This document shows positions 1 through 9,726 of a stretch of 64,000 nt of DNA, piece after piece; the first letter of the stretch is position 1; each line of letters begins with the position of its first letter. Source of the DNA: Calendula officinalis (lineage: Eukaryota > Streptophyta > Magnoliopsida > Asterales > Asteraceae). The stretch spans positions 26,034,208 through 26,098,207 of the forward strand of contig OY970832.1 in assembly GCA_963853835.1 (NCBI GenBank), written 5' to 3'. Both the position numbers and the translations under genes were made by a program. Under the pieces are notes generated by a model, which worked only from the letters and a program-made list of their open reading frames with translations, ran no database searches and had not been told where the DNA came from.

Positions 1-2084
1 ATCTTATTTTGCAGCATCATAGCATCATGAGGTTTAATGAAATTCATGCACCACAGTTGATAAAGAGTTTTCTCAGAATGAGGATACTCTTTCTCATAAA
101 GGAATAAGTCACATTTCTTACTTGTATATTCAAAGAAGTACATGTTGACAGTTGGCAGCACATTCCATGCTTGAACATTCTCTGGATTTGTATACTTCTC
201 TGAATAATTTTCTGGATAGAAAGCAGCATCAGTCATTTCAGTAAGATAACCTGCAGCTGAATTCTTCCAGATCTTCTTAGTCATTCTTGGTTTACCAATG
301 ATCAACATCTTGATAATGTCACTTCTGGTTAGGGACATGACCAAAGGTTTCCAAGCTCTGAATCTTTGAGTGACCTTATCTTCTCTGACAATCTCAATCA
401 TATCATCTATATATCTCCAGTTGATGATTGGATTATTTTGTAGGGGAGAAATGGGAAGATCATAAACTTGAACCATTTGTAATTTCTTCTTTGGTTGTTC
501 AAGTTCAGAAGTAACTGTCTTCCTTTTCTTTGAAGTTTGAGAGGATACACCAGATGATTCTCCAGTTATTGTTTTTCTTTCTTTCATTTCTTTGGAGTCT
601 ATCTGTTCAAGTTTAGTGGTGTACTTCTCATTAATGTCTTGTTCAGTAAGATCCTTCTTCTTCTCTACACAGTACTTTTCAATTAAATTGATCAACTTCA
701 TTCTTCCAAAGGCCTTTGTGTTGTGACCCCTTGATTTCAAGAAAGTGATCATTTCTTTCTTTTTCTCTGCAAATTGTTCTGGCATATCAGCCTTCTGCTC
801 TTTGCATTCTTGTACTTGTGCTTCAAGAAGTTCTAGTGTTTCATATTCAAGTTGCCTTATTTTTTCTAGTTCTCTTCTTTGTAGCTCTTTTCTTGTTTCA
901 GCAACTTGTTTGGTTTTGACCTTCTGTTGAAATTGTGGCAGTTTTGATATATCTGCTATATCTGCCAATTTAATTTCTGTGAATGGTTGTCTCAATATTC
1001 TAGCCCTTTCTGCTAATCTTTTGTTTTCATTTGCTAGAGAGACTTCAACCTTCTTTAAGTATTTTTCTCTCTTAACCTTACACCTATCCTGTTTGGCTGA
1101 TTTGGCATAGTTGATTTTGTTGACCATTTCATGGCCTTGTGCTCTATTAGGTTGGTCTTCATCAGCAACTTCCTTTCCCTTTCCTATGTAGTTATCTTTC
1201 TTCATATCTTGCTCAGATTCAATAGCAAATTTGGGACCATAGTATTGTATCTGTGACATAGGAAGTATTTTAGGATGTGGAGGCAGGGAGCATTCATCAA
1301 CTTCTAACCAATTTATATCATCATCAATATCTTTCACCACCATTTGTGTTGTTTTTATTTTTGGAGATGGTGGAAGTATCACTGTAGGTTCTAGTAGTGG
1401 TGGCAGCTCAATAATGTTATCAGTAGTAACCAAGGTAGTTACTACTGGTATGTCTTCAGAGATTACTACTGATAGGGCATCAGTAGTGTTTGCTGCCTTT
1501 TCTTCATTTACTATTGCTATGATATCAGTAGTAGGTTTTACTACTGATACTTCTTTTTCAGCTTGATCTTCCATAGGAGCAGTAGTAATAGGCTCATCTT
1601 CAGTAACCATCATTTCTGGGCCTTCATCAACTGTTGTTTCTTTTAAATTTAAGAGAGAGGATGCTGCTGCTGCAATTGATTCATCAATCATTGTTTGAAT
1701 ATTATCCTTCTCCCCCTTAGTGAGCTCTACTGGTGGAGCCTCACTATCATCAATCTTCTTCTTCAATTTTCTGATGATTTTAGTTTGTTGATGAAGCCTG
1801 AGCTCATAGAATCTCATTCTCTTGTTGATGGTGTTCATATGCCTTTTCATTGCAGCCATTGGTTTCCCTTGATTTGTGAGATAAGTAAGACAATCTTGTA
1901 CAGTGGATTCAAGAGAATCCACTTTATCCGTCAATTGTTTGATTTTAATACTGCCCTCACTCCATCTAGCAAGATCATCGGGTTCACTAACAGGTACATT
2001 GGCTTTGAGGTTTTCCGTCCTATCCATCAATTCAACAGATCTGCCCTCATCACTTCTTGGTGATTCATTGGGTCTTTTAGACAT
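1..2084 (-). CDS. Copia copy A ORF3b, C-terminal part of third coding region (partial at window edge)
   Basis: Open minus-strand frame from the first ATG at 2084 to the window edge; no stop seen. It aligns with copy B ORF3b (57250-59418). The N-terminal third, ending near the stretch VVTTLVTT, is closely similar to copy B and contains a coiled-coil-like segment rich in charged residues and leucines. After that the two copies diverge sharply, with islands such as DECSLPPHPKILP and LIIGKPRMTKK conserved. The C-terminal domain (EKEYPHSEKT region, bases 44-110) is conserved in sense but not closely. The frame is also open upstream of the ATG to about 2156 and overlaps the end of ORF3a in a different frame, as in copy B. 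Function unknown; I recall similar Asteraceae proteins labelled synaptobrevin/longin-like. Confidence 0.75.
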   Translation of the reverse strand, partial: MSKRPNESPRSDEGRSVELMDRTENLKANVPVSEPDDLARWSEGSIKIKQLTDKVDSLESTVQDCLTYLTNQGKPMAAMKRHMNTINKRMRFYELRLHQQTKIIRKLKKKIDDSEAPPVELTKGEKDNIQTMIDESIAAAASSLLNLKETTVDEGPEMMVTEDEPITTAPMEDQAEKEVSVVKPTTDIIAIVNEEKAANTTDALSVVISEDIPVVTTLVTTDNIIELPPLLEPTVILPPSPKIKTTQMVVKDIDDDINWLEVDECSLPPHPKILPMSQIQYYGPKFAIESEQDMKKDNYIGKGKEVADEDQPNRAQGHEMVNKINYAKSAKQDRCKVKREKYLKKVEVSLANENKRLAERARILRQPFTEIKLADIADISKLPQFQQKVKTKQVAETRKELQRRELEKIRQLEYETLELLEAQVQECKEQKADMPEQFAEKKKEMITFLKSRGHNTKAFGRMKLINLIEKYCVEKKKDLTEQDINEKYTTKLEQIDSKEMKERKTITGESSGVSSQTSKKRKTVTSELEQPKKKLQMVQVYDLPISPLQNNPIINWRYIDDMIEIVREDKVTQRFRAWKPLVMSLTRSDIIKMLIIGKPRMTKKIWKNSAAGYLTEMTDAAFYPENYSEKYTNPENVQAWNVLPTVNMYFFEYTSKKCDLFLYEKEYPHSEKTLYQLWCMNFIKPHDAMMLQNK

Positions 2085-5000
2085 CCTCTTCTTCCTAGAA
2101 GAAGCAGAGATGCCCCCCTTGTGGTTTCTTGGCACCGGGGTCCTTTAAGTAACTCCTCAAATGAGTCATCACTTAAAGTTGCCGAGGTCTGGGTCTTAGT
2201 GATGTTCCCACTATCCTGTGCACCCACCTTTGGGGCATCAGTTGTGAGAGCCCTCGCCTCATGTCCTCTCTCCTCCTTGGAGGACAACTCTTTGAGTCTG
2301 GGGTGTGACTCGATTTGTCCCTGGTGTCCTTTGAGGAAGATTTCTTCCTTTTATAAATTGAGGAAATATTTTTGGTTTTGTTTGGTAGGTCTTCCACAGA
2401 GTGAAGAGTAGCACTCTGCAGATTTTTGTCAAGTTCCTGGGATACATGCAGGACTTCTATATTTGAGGGTGATTGAGTGACTGTTTGAGGTGGTGTTTGG
2501 GCTGTATTTGGGGGTGATGGAGTGGGTTGAGGTTCAATTTGGGTTGTATCTTTGATTGAACCCTCTCCAGTATGTGTTTGATCTTTGATCATATTAGGAA
2601 ACAGAGGGGTTTCCTTGCCCGAAAATTTAAATTGTTTTCTCATATTTGAGAAAACTTTCTTGTTCAACTCAGGTATTATGAAAATGTTTTTGGGAGTTGA
2701 CAAGTTTTGCAATTCAATGTTTATGATATGTTGGAGAAATCTGGGATACATTAAAAATTTTGTGGAACTAAGATTTCCCAACATACCTTCAAAAATCATG
2801 TAAGAAAAATTAAATACTTGGTCTGTGCATAAACAGACAACAGCAGAGGCTATTGCCTTATTAAACTCATTCCAAGTACTTCTTTTTGGAGAAATACAAT
2901 GCTGAATTGTATGTACTGTAACACCTCAATTTTTAAAACACATTTTAAATCATATTTTAAATAAAAATATTACAAATTCATTATTCCCAAAATACGGTTT
3001 AACAAAAACCTTAAAAACATTTATCAGAGTATTAAAACCGGTGTTACATTATAATATCATAACCATAGGATAAACGGGATCAACCTACGAGCTCCCGAGC
3101 AAAACAACACTAGGCCACTTCTATCGCGACCCTCTAATCCATCAATCCCGAAACTGAGTACATAGCCAAAAACAAAGTAGTACGTGAGACAAAAATAATC
3201 TCGTGAGATACATGGGTTTTCGACCCATTCTCAAAAATAATAAAAGTCCTTACTATTCAATTCTTTTCTTTATTTACTTATTAATTATCAACTTATTATC
3301 TTATCGTTTATTCATACTTACTAGTAAGCTAACCGTAAGCTTACCCATCACATAATCACATACAGTAAGCTATCCTTAAGCTTACCCCTTTTATCACATA
3401 CGCCCCGGATCATTCCGAAGCAAACTCCCCCGATGTGGGTTATCATTAAGATCACATGGTAATTGGGGTTCTCCCAAACTTACCCAGATCACCAAAATCC
3501 CCCGTCTCGCGGGTTATCGTAATCCCCCTTTTTATCGGGTTATCGTAATCCCCCTTTTAATCGGGTTATCATAATCCCCCTATTGGCGGGTTATCGTTCA
3601 CATAGATATACTACCCTTGCGCAGGGAGGCACCGCCCCAAGTAGTAATCTCACTCCCCCATAAATGGGTTATCGTTATCCGGATACTTTTATTACACACG
3701 TTGAATCATCAAATATGGGTCTATGACCCACCAATTCATAATCAAACACAAATTAGAATACATCTATTCTAATTATCATATTATTCTCTTTTCTTATTCA
3801 ATTTCAATATTGACTTTGCCAAGTCCTTTATTAAATAAAACCTATTTATCATTTATAAACATTATATCACTTTAACTTCTCTTTGACTAGAATGCATATT
3901 TATTACTAGTCACTTCTTATCTATTCTCTTAACAATTCAATCACTACCTTTATTAGTATAATATACTAATCAATTCTTGATACTTGAAAATCATTGCTAT
4001 TAGCTTTATTAATACATATCATTAATAAACCAACTATCATACTTTCTTAATCATTACTCTTAATCAAACATCATATTAATGAAGAGTTACTAATTACTTT
4101 TCATTTTCATAATCTGTTCCAAAATCATTAGTTATTTAGACATATTCAAATAGTCTATTACTTGCATTTTCTTATCTTTTCAATCGTATCTTTATTAAAA
4201 AAACATTTATTAATAAAGACTCATAAAACATCATAGTTGTTAAAATCATTTGCTATGTACTCAGTAAAAGTCTCATGTACTCACCTTAGCCAAGCTAACT
4301 CCAATTTGTGTCCATTGACACGAATCCTTGCTTTCCAACTTGTGAAATGTCACCAAACTTTAGGTCTTCTTGACCTACCATTAATATCATCACAATAACT
4401 AGTTATAATCCATAACTAATCACTAATCAATCCATATCTACAACCCTAACCACCAAGTTCATCCAACTTGGTGGAATCTCAAACCCTAGTTCAAGATTTC
4501 CATCAATAAACCGAAATCCAACTTGTACACATCGATTACAAGCTTACAATGAGTGTTCTACACCCATGTTCAGTCATCTTCCCCAAAGATGACATGGTTG
4601 GTTCCCCAAACCACCATTTTTACCCATACAAAGCTCACAATCAAAGTAGATAAGCAAGACAATCAAGAATACTTACCCTTGATGTTTCAATCCTTCAAGA
4701 TGGTGAAGATCTGAGCTCTTGAGCTCCAAAATCGACCAAGAACACTCCCAAGTCGGCTGCACTATGTGTGGAGTTGAATGAGAAATGAAACCCTAGCTCA
4801 CACACAAGTTTATATATTCCAGACCAAATTCGCGCCGAGCTCGCGCCGCGAAGTGACGCGGGTTTGCCACTTAGAAGCCGATCTTTTCCAGCTTTCGCGC
4901 CCCGTTCGCGCTGAGTTCGCGCCGCGAACCAAACGCGACCCCAAACGCGACCCTCTCGCGTTTAGTCTCTGGAGTTGCTGTTTGAACTCGCGCCTGCCTC

Positions 5001-5649
5001 GCGCCTTCCTCGCGCCGCGAGGGCTGCCTGGGTCAGTTTCTTGCCTTTTAAACTTGTTTCCATCCATGCCTTGACCCATACTTGGTTACCCCAAGGCCCA
5101 AACATCCAAACACTCGATAAAACACAACGGAGACTCGATTAAATATTTTCCCACCTTTATTCCTCAATATTTCCATTTAATATATTAACCGAAAATTCCG
5201 GTCGTTACATGTACTAAAAATTTCCATTGTGGGGAGAGAAGACCTTTTTGAAAAGTTACTATATTCAGTCTTCCCTCATAACCCATTTTATTTAAAATTT
5301 CAGCAATGTATTCCTTAGGAAGAGTAGACATACCTGAATCATCATGTAGTTGTAGATGGTATCGGATTGATTGTTCAGTTACTGTTATATGCTTTCCATC
5401 TACTTTTGATTTGATCATCGATGTGGTTGTTCCTTCTGTTCTTTCAGCATTGGTCCAGAAATCAACCAAGTGCTGTTGATATGCTTTTGGTTTAACAGTT
5501 AAAGCAAACTGTATGTAAGAATTTCTCAAAAATTTAACTATTGGACGAAAGTCTTTGGTTCCGTCGGGATTCTTTAGGAATGCACACATGTTATGAAATT
5601 ATGAATATTTAAGATAGGTTTGCACATCGAGAGATTGTAGAGTTGCCAT
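2027..5649 (-). pseudogene. Copia copy A ORF3a, broken by stop, frameshift and solo-LTR insertion
   Basis: The ATG at 5649 starts a protein matching copy B ORF3a (55970-57307), but codon 17 is TAA. The frame then stays open from 5589 to the insertion at 5210, and the remainder resumes at 2911. Coding stretches are 5649-5210 and 2911-2027. A frameshift near 2290-2340 moves the end of the protein into another frame, so the 2173-2799 frame and the 2027-2287 frame together match the continuous end of ORF3a in copy B. The inserted solo LTR at 2917-5209 leaves a 5-bp duplication TGTAC. Translation cannot proceed through. Function is unknown; see copy B. Confidence 0.8.
2917..5209 (-). mobile_element. 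Solo LTR of a Gypsy (Tekay-like) retrotransposon, 2293 bp
   Basis: Plus-strand ends are TGTAACACCTC at the left and GTCGTTACA at the right. On the minus strand it begins TGTAACGACC and ends GAGGTGTTACA, like the LTRs of the full Gypsy at 14369-22661. It is flanked by a perfect 5-bp duplication TGTAC (2912-2916 and 5210-5214). There is no internal domain, so it probably arose by LTR-LTR recombination. Copy B of the Copia has the uninterrupted site. Inside are about four short tandem units around GGGTTATCGTAATCCCCC (about 3500-3600) and a cluster of CGCG palindromes at 4830-5020. Confidence 0.88.
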
Positions 5650-6199
5650 TGTTGTTGATTTTGAGATAAAGATGTAAGAATTTTGTTCTTGATGAGGGGT
5701 TTTTGATCGAAAGCTAGGGTTTATCGAGAGGATTTTGTAACTCGAAGTGAAGATAATGCTAAATTAATCGACTGCCGCCTTTTATATCTTTCGATTTAAC
5801 CTGCAAACAGACTAAAATGCCCTTCGAATCATAACATAACGGTTATTTTCATGGGGGTTAGTTTGGTAATTGTGATTCTGAAAGACCAGTAGTAAATGAG
5901 ATATCAGTAATAAAACGTCAGTAGTATCTACTAACATCGGTAGTGACTAAGGATTTTGACATCAGTAGTAACTATAGACATCAGTAGTAATCACACGACC
6001 AGTAGTATATGTGAATACCAGTAGTACTGACTAACCAGTAGTATTTATGTACACCTAATACACACCAGTAGTAATAAACTACCAGTAGTATTTTGTGCAC
6101 ATGCCTACAATCAGTAATACAGATCTACCAGTAGTAAAACACTTAAACAAATAAATAACTTTTTACAACAAAACTTTACACATGACTTTAAGTGAGATT
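5650..6199 (-). repeat. Post-pol spacer of copy A with quasi-periodic CAGTAGTA array
   Basis: Between about 5885 and 6145 the plus strand holds roughly a dozen copies of AYCAGTAGTA or one-base variants, with start-to-start steps mostly 17-19 bp and some of 25-30 bp. No open frame runs through this stretch. The remaining part (5650-5880) is ordinary AT-rich leader to ORF3a. The octamer GTAGTATT at 6038-6045 is the unfilled target of the hAT-type MITE present in copy B at 54651-55593. Confidence 0.85.
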
Positions 6200-9100
6200 T
6201 TAATTTATCAGAATCATTCCAATACTGCTAACTAAGAAGTTGAATCTTCCTACATCAAAAGCTTTTGTAAAAAGATCTGCTAATTGATCATCAGTATGGA
6301 TTTTAACCACTTTGATTAATTTCTTTTCATTACAGTCTCTTATAAAATGAAATCTTATTTCAATGTGTTTAGTTTTAGAGTGTTTTACTGGATTGTTCAC
6401 AATACTAATAGCACTTTGATTATCAATAAAAATAGGAGTTTTAAGGATAGAGATACCAAAGTCTAGAAGCTGGTTTTGAATCCAGAGTACTTGAGCACAA
6501 CAAGCAGATGCAGCTACATACTCTGCTTCAGCAGTTGATGTTGATACATTTGTTTGCTTCTTACATTGCCATGACACCAGTCTTGATCCAAAGAATTGAC
6601 ATCCACCAGTAGTGGACTTTCTGTCTTGACATTCACCTCCATAGTCACTATTTGTGTAGGCTATGAGTTCAAAGGGTGAATCATGTGGATACCATAGACC
6701 TAGTGATGGTTTGCCTTTCAAGTATCTGAATATTCTTTTGATAGCTTGCAAGTGTAGTTCTTTAGGTCTTGATTGATATCTTGCACACACACAAACACTA
6801 TACATAATGTCAGGTCTTGATGCAGTTAAGTACATCAAAGAGCCTATCATTGATCTATATAAGTGTTCATCTACATCCTCCCCCTCAACATCAGGATGTA
6901 GGTGTTTGTGTGTTTCCATTGGAGTACTTGCACTTTTGCAGTCTTTCAAATCAAACTTTTCCAAGATGTCTTTGACATATTTTGATTGATTTATCAAAAT
7001 ACCATCTGTTCTTTGACTGACTTGGAGTCCAAGGAAGAAGTTCATTGGACCCATAGAGCTCATCTTGAATTTAATCTGCATCAGTTCTTCAAATTCTTTG
7101 CATAATACATCATTTGTTGAACCAAAAATGATATCATCTACATATATTTGTACCAGTAGTATATCATCTTTGATTTTCTTTGTAAACAAAGTTTTGTCAA
7201 TGGCCCCTCTTTTAAAGTTGTTCTTCAATATGTATGATGATAATGTGTCATACCATGCTCTTGGTGCCTGATGTAGGCCATACAGAGCTTTATCTAGTTT
7301 GAACACATAATCACCATGTTTTGGATCTTCAAAACCTGGAGGTTGGCATACATAGACCTCTTCTTCAATCTTCCCATATAGAAATGCACTCTTCACATCC
7401 ATTTCATAGACTTTGAACTTCTTGAATGAAGCATATGCTAGAAATATTCTTATGGCTTCAATTCTAGCAACAGGAGCATATACTTCATCATAGTCTATTC
7501 CTTCTTCTTGAGTGTATCCTTGGGCTACAAGTCTGGCTTTGTTCTTGATCACTATACCTCTTTCATCTTTCTTGTTTCTGAAGATCCATCTTGTTCCAAT
7601 GGCTCTTTTTCCTTTGGGTAGAGGTACAAGTGTCCAAACAACTTGTAACTTAAATTGAAGGAGTTCCTCTTGCATTGCCTCAATCCAGTTTGAGTCCTTC
7701 ATTGCTTGTTGGATCTTCTTTGGTTCATCCTGAGACAAAAAGCATTCAAACATACATTCATTAGCAATTAAACTTATATTACACATATTTGCAGTTAAGC
7801 TTTTGTTTAATTTGCTTCTTGTTTGCGGTGGTGAGTTAACATCACTTAGAACAAGGTCTAATGGATGGTTCTTCTGAGTCCTTGTGGTTGTAGTTTTATC
7901 AACTACTAGTTGATTTTCAAGATTGGACTCATTTGTCTCAGGCAGTTGTTCCTCTAGTGATCCTTCATTGTCATAGATGTTTGGTTCATCATCATCTTGG
8001 TCAGAGTTACTACTGCTATTGTCTTCATTGAGATCAGTAGTATTGTTGTTGTTACTGGTATCAGTAGTATCTTGAGAATCTAGGTTATTGTTAGGACCAG
8101 TAGTATTTTGAGTACTATTACTGGTATCAGTAGTATTTGAATTACTACTGTCCTTATTCTCAGAGTTACTACTGGTTTCAGAATTTGAGTTATTACTGTC
8201 CTCAGTATTAACTATTGGAGCAGTATTAACTACTATGTATCTCATCTCCTCTTGACCAGTATTAACAGATGATGTTCCTTCCTTTTGAGTGTGACAATTT
8301 GAATTACCTGCATTGAAATCCATGTTAGAATTAAAAGATTTGGTTAGATTGTCTATGTTAAATAGCCAATCTGGACCATTTCCTTGTTCATTAGACACAT
8401 TTTCATTAAAGGATACATTGATGCTTTCTTCAATTATCCTTAGTCTTTTGTTGAATACTCTGTATGATTTGCTTTGAGTAGAGTATCCCACAAAGATTCC
8501 ATCATCAGCTTTGCAGTCAAACTTACCAATTTGTTCTCTTGTAATCAGAATAGTACAAGGACAACCAAATGATTTTAGAAAACTTATAGAAGGTTTTCTT
8601 TTATTAAAAAGTTCATATGGTGTTTTAAAATGTGGCTTCACTATTAATACTCTGTTCTGAACATAACAGGCAGTATTAACAGCTTCTGCCCAAAAAGTGA
8701 TTGGTAATTTTGAATCTGCTAACATTGATCTTTCTGCTTCAATGATGGTTCTATTTCTTCTTTCAGCTACACCATTTTGTTGTGGAGTTCTAGGTGAGCT
8801 GTATTGCCTGTCAATACCTTTAAGATCACAAAAGTTAATTAAGTTAGCATTTTTAAATTCTGTGCCATTATCACATCTTATGGCTTTAACTTTTTGATCA
8901 GATGTGTTCTCCACTTTGACAATTAAGTTCTTTATGAGTTCACTTGTTTCATCCTTTGTCCTGAGAAAGAACACCCATGTATATCTGGAAAAGTCATCAG
9001 TAATAACAAGACAATGTTGTTTCTTTCCAATACTCATTACATTTGTAGGTCCAAATAGGTCCATATGTAAGAGTTGTAAAGGAACAGAAATAGAGTTCAC

Positions 9101-9712
9101 AGATTTGGACTTATGAGAAGTTTTGTGTTGTTTACCTTTTAGGCATGCAACACAGTGATGATCACACATGAATTGTTTTTGAGGTAGTCCAATGAACAAA
9201 TTTCTTTTTACTAAATTGTTCATGTTTTTGAAATTTGTGTGACACATCCTTCTATGCCATAGTTCTGATTCAGTGGTATTTGCCTTGGATATAAAACAGT
9301 TGACCTCATTTGAAGAAATGAGTTCTCCCCCTATATCCAGGCAATACACATTGTTTCTCCTTGGAGTTCTTAAAACAACATATTTTTCATCTAAAATAAA
9401 GTTAGGAGAAAGAATGATGCACTCAATGTCTGTGAAAAGAATTTTATTCTTTTTATCACACACTTGAGACACACTGACAAGATTGTATTTTAGTTCAGCT
9501 ACATAAAATACATCATCAAAGGTAATTTTGCCATTTGTAACAGTACCTTTACCTGTGATCTTACCTCCCTGTGGGTTCTCACCAAATGCCACATATCCTC
9601 CATCAAATAACTTGAAATCTTTAAGAATTTGCAGATTTCCAGTCATGTGCCTTGAGCATCCACTATCAATATGCCATGTTCTTCCTTCTTCTGGGATCTG
9701 AATGCTCTGCAC
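6200..9712 (-). CDS. pol: Copia pol polyprotein, copy A (protease, integrase, RT, RNase H)
   Basis: Open frame of about 1170 codons; no ATG at the start (it opens with GTG), as expected for a pol made downstream of gag. Domains in order: aspartic protease with IDSGCSRHMTG near residue 17; integrase zinc region (LWHRRMCH ... CVACLKGKQHK) near 150-205; integrase core with ITDDFSRYTW, RCDNGTEFKN and SSPRTPQQNG; a long Asn/Ser/Thr-rich linker (about 480-620); RT with VARLEA-like VARIEAIR, QPPGFEDP and catalytic YVDDIIFGS; RNase H around SDYGGE and STAEAEYVA. Gene order INT before RT marks Ty1-copia. Compared with copy B it has changes such as YTNSDYGG for YTDSDYGG and EAERSM for EAARST. The frame is intact although the element is otherwise broken. 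Confidence 0.93.
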   Translation of the reverse strand: MQSIQIPEEGRTWHIDSGCSRHMTGNLQILKDFKLFDGGYVAFGENPQGGKITGKGTVTNGKITFDDVFYVAELKYNLVSVSQVCDKKNKILFTDIECIILSPNFILDEKYVVLRTPRRNNVYCLDIGGELISSNEVNCFISKANTTESELWHRRMCHTNFKNMNNLVKRNLFIGLPQKQFMCDHHCVACLKGKQHKTSHKSKSVNSISVPLQLLHMDLFGPTNVMSIGKKQHCLVITDDFSRYTWVFFLRTKDETSELIKNLIVKVENTSDQKVKAIRCDNGTEFKNANLINFCDLKGIDRQYSSPRTPQQNGVAERRNRTIIEAERSMLADSKLPITFWAEAVNTACYVQNRVLIVKPHFKTPYELFNKRKPSISFLKSFGCPCTILITREQIGKFDCKADDGIFVGYSTQSKSYRVFNKRLRIIEESINVSFNENVSNEQGNGPDWLFNIDNLTKSFNSNMDFNAGNSNCHTQKEGTSSVNTGQEEMRYIVVNTAPIVNTEDSNNSNSETSSNSENKDSSNSNTTDTSNSTQNTTGPNNNLDSQDTTDTSNNNNTTDLNEDNSSSNSDQDDDEPNIYDNEGSLEEQLPETNESNLENQLVVDKTTTTRTQKNHPLDLVLSDVNSPPQTRSKLNKSLTANMCNISLIANECMFECFLSQDEPKKIQQAMKDSNWIEAMQEELLQFKLQVVWTLVPLPKGKRAIGTRWIFRNKKDERGIVIKNKARLVAQGYTQEEGIDYDEVYAPVARIEAIRIFLAYASFKKFKVYEMDVKSAFLYGKIEEEVYVCQPPGFEDPKHGDYVFKLDKALYGLHQAPRAWYDTLSSYILKNNFKRGAIDKTLFTKKIKDDILLVQIYVDDIIFGSTNDVLCKEFEELMQIKFKMSSMGPMNFFLGLQVSQRTDGILINQSKYVKDILEKFDLKDCKSASTPMETHKHLHPDVEGEDVDEHLYRSMIGSLMYLTASRPDIMYSVCVCARYQSRPKELHLQAIKRIFRYLKGKPSLGLWYPHDSPFELIAYTNSDYGGECQDRKSTTGGCQFFGSRLVSWQCKKQTNVSTSTAEAEYVAASACCAQVLWIQNQLLDFGISILKTPIFIDNQSAISIVNNPVKHSKTKHIEIRFHFIRDCNEKKLIKVVKIHTDDQLADLFTKAFDVGRFNFLVSSIGMILIN

Positions 9713-9726
9713 AAGTGAGTAAAGGA

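Noticed and set aside
5885..6145. CRISPR-like array of regularly spaced repeats
   Set aside because: Repeats are about 8-10 bp with 8-20 bp gaps inside a plant retrotransposon; no CRISPR features. Treated as a motif array.
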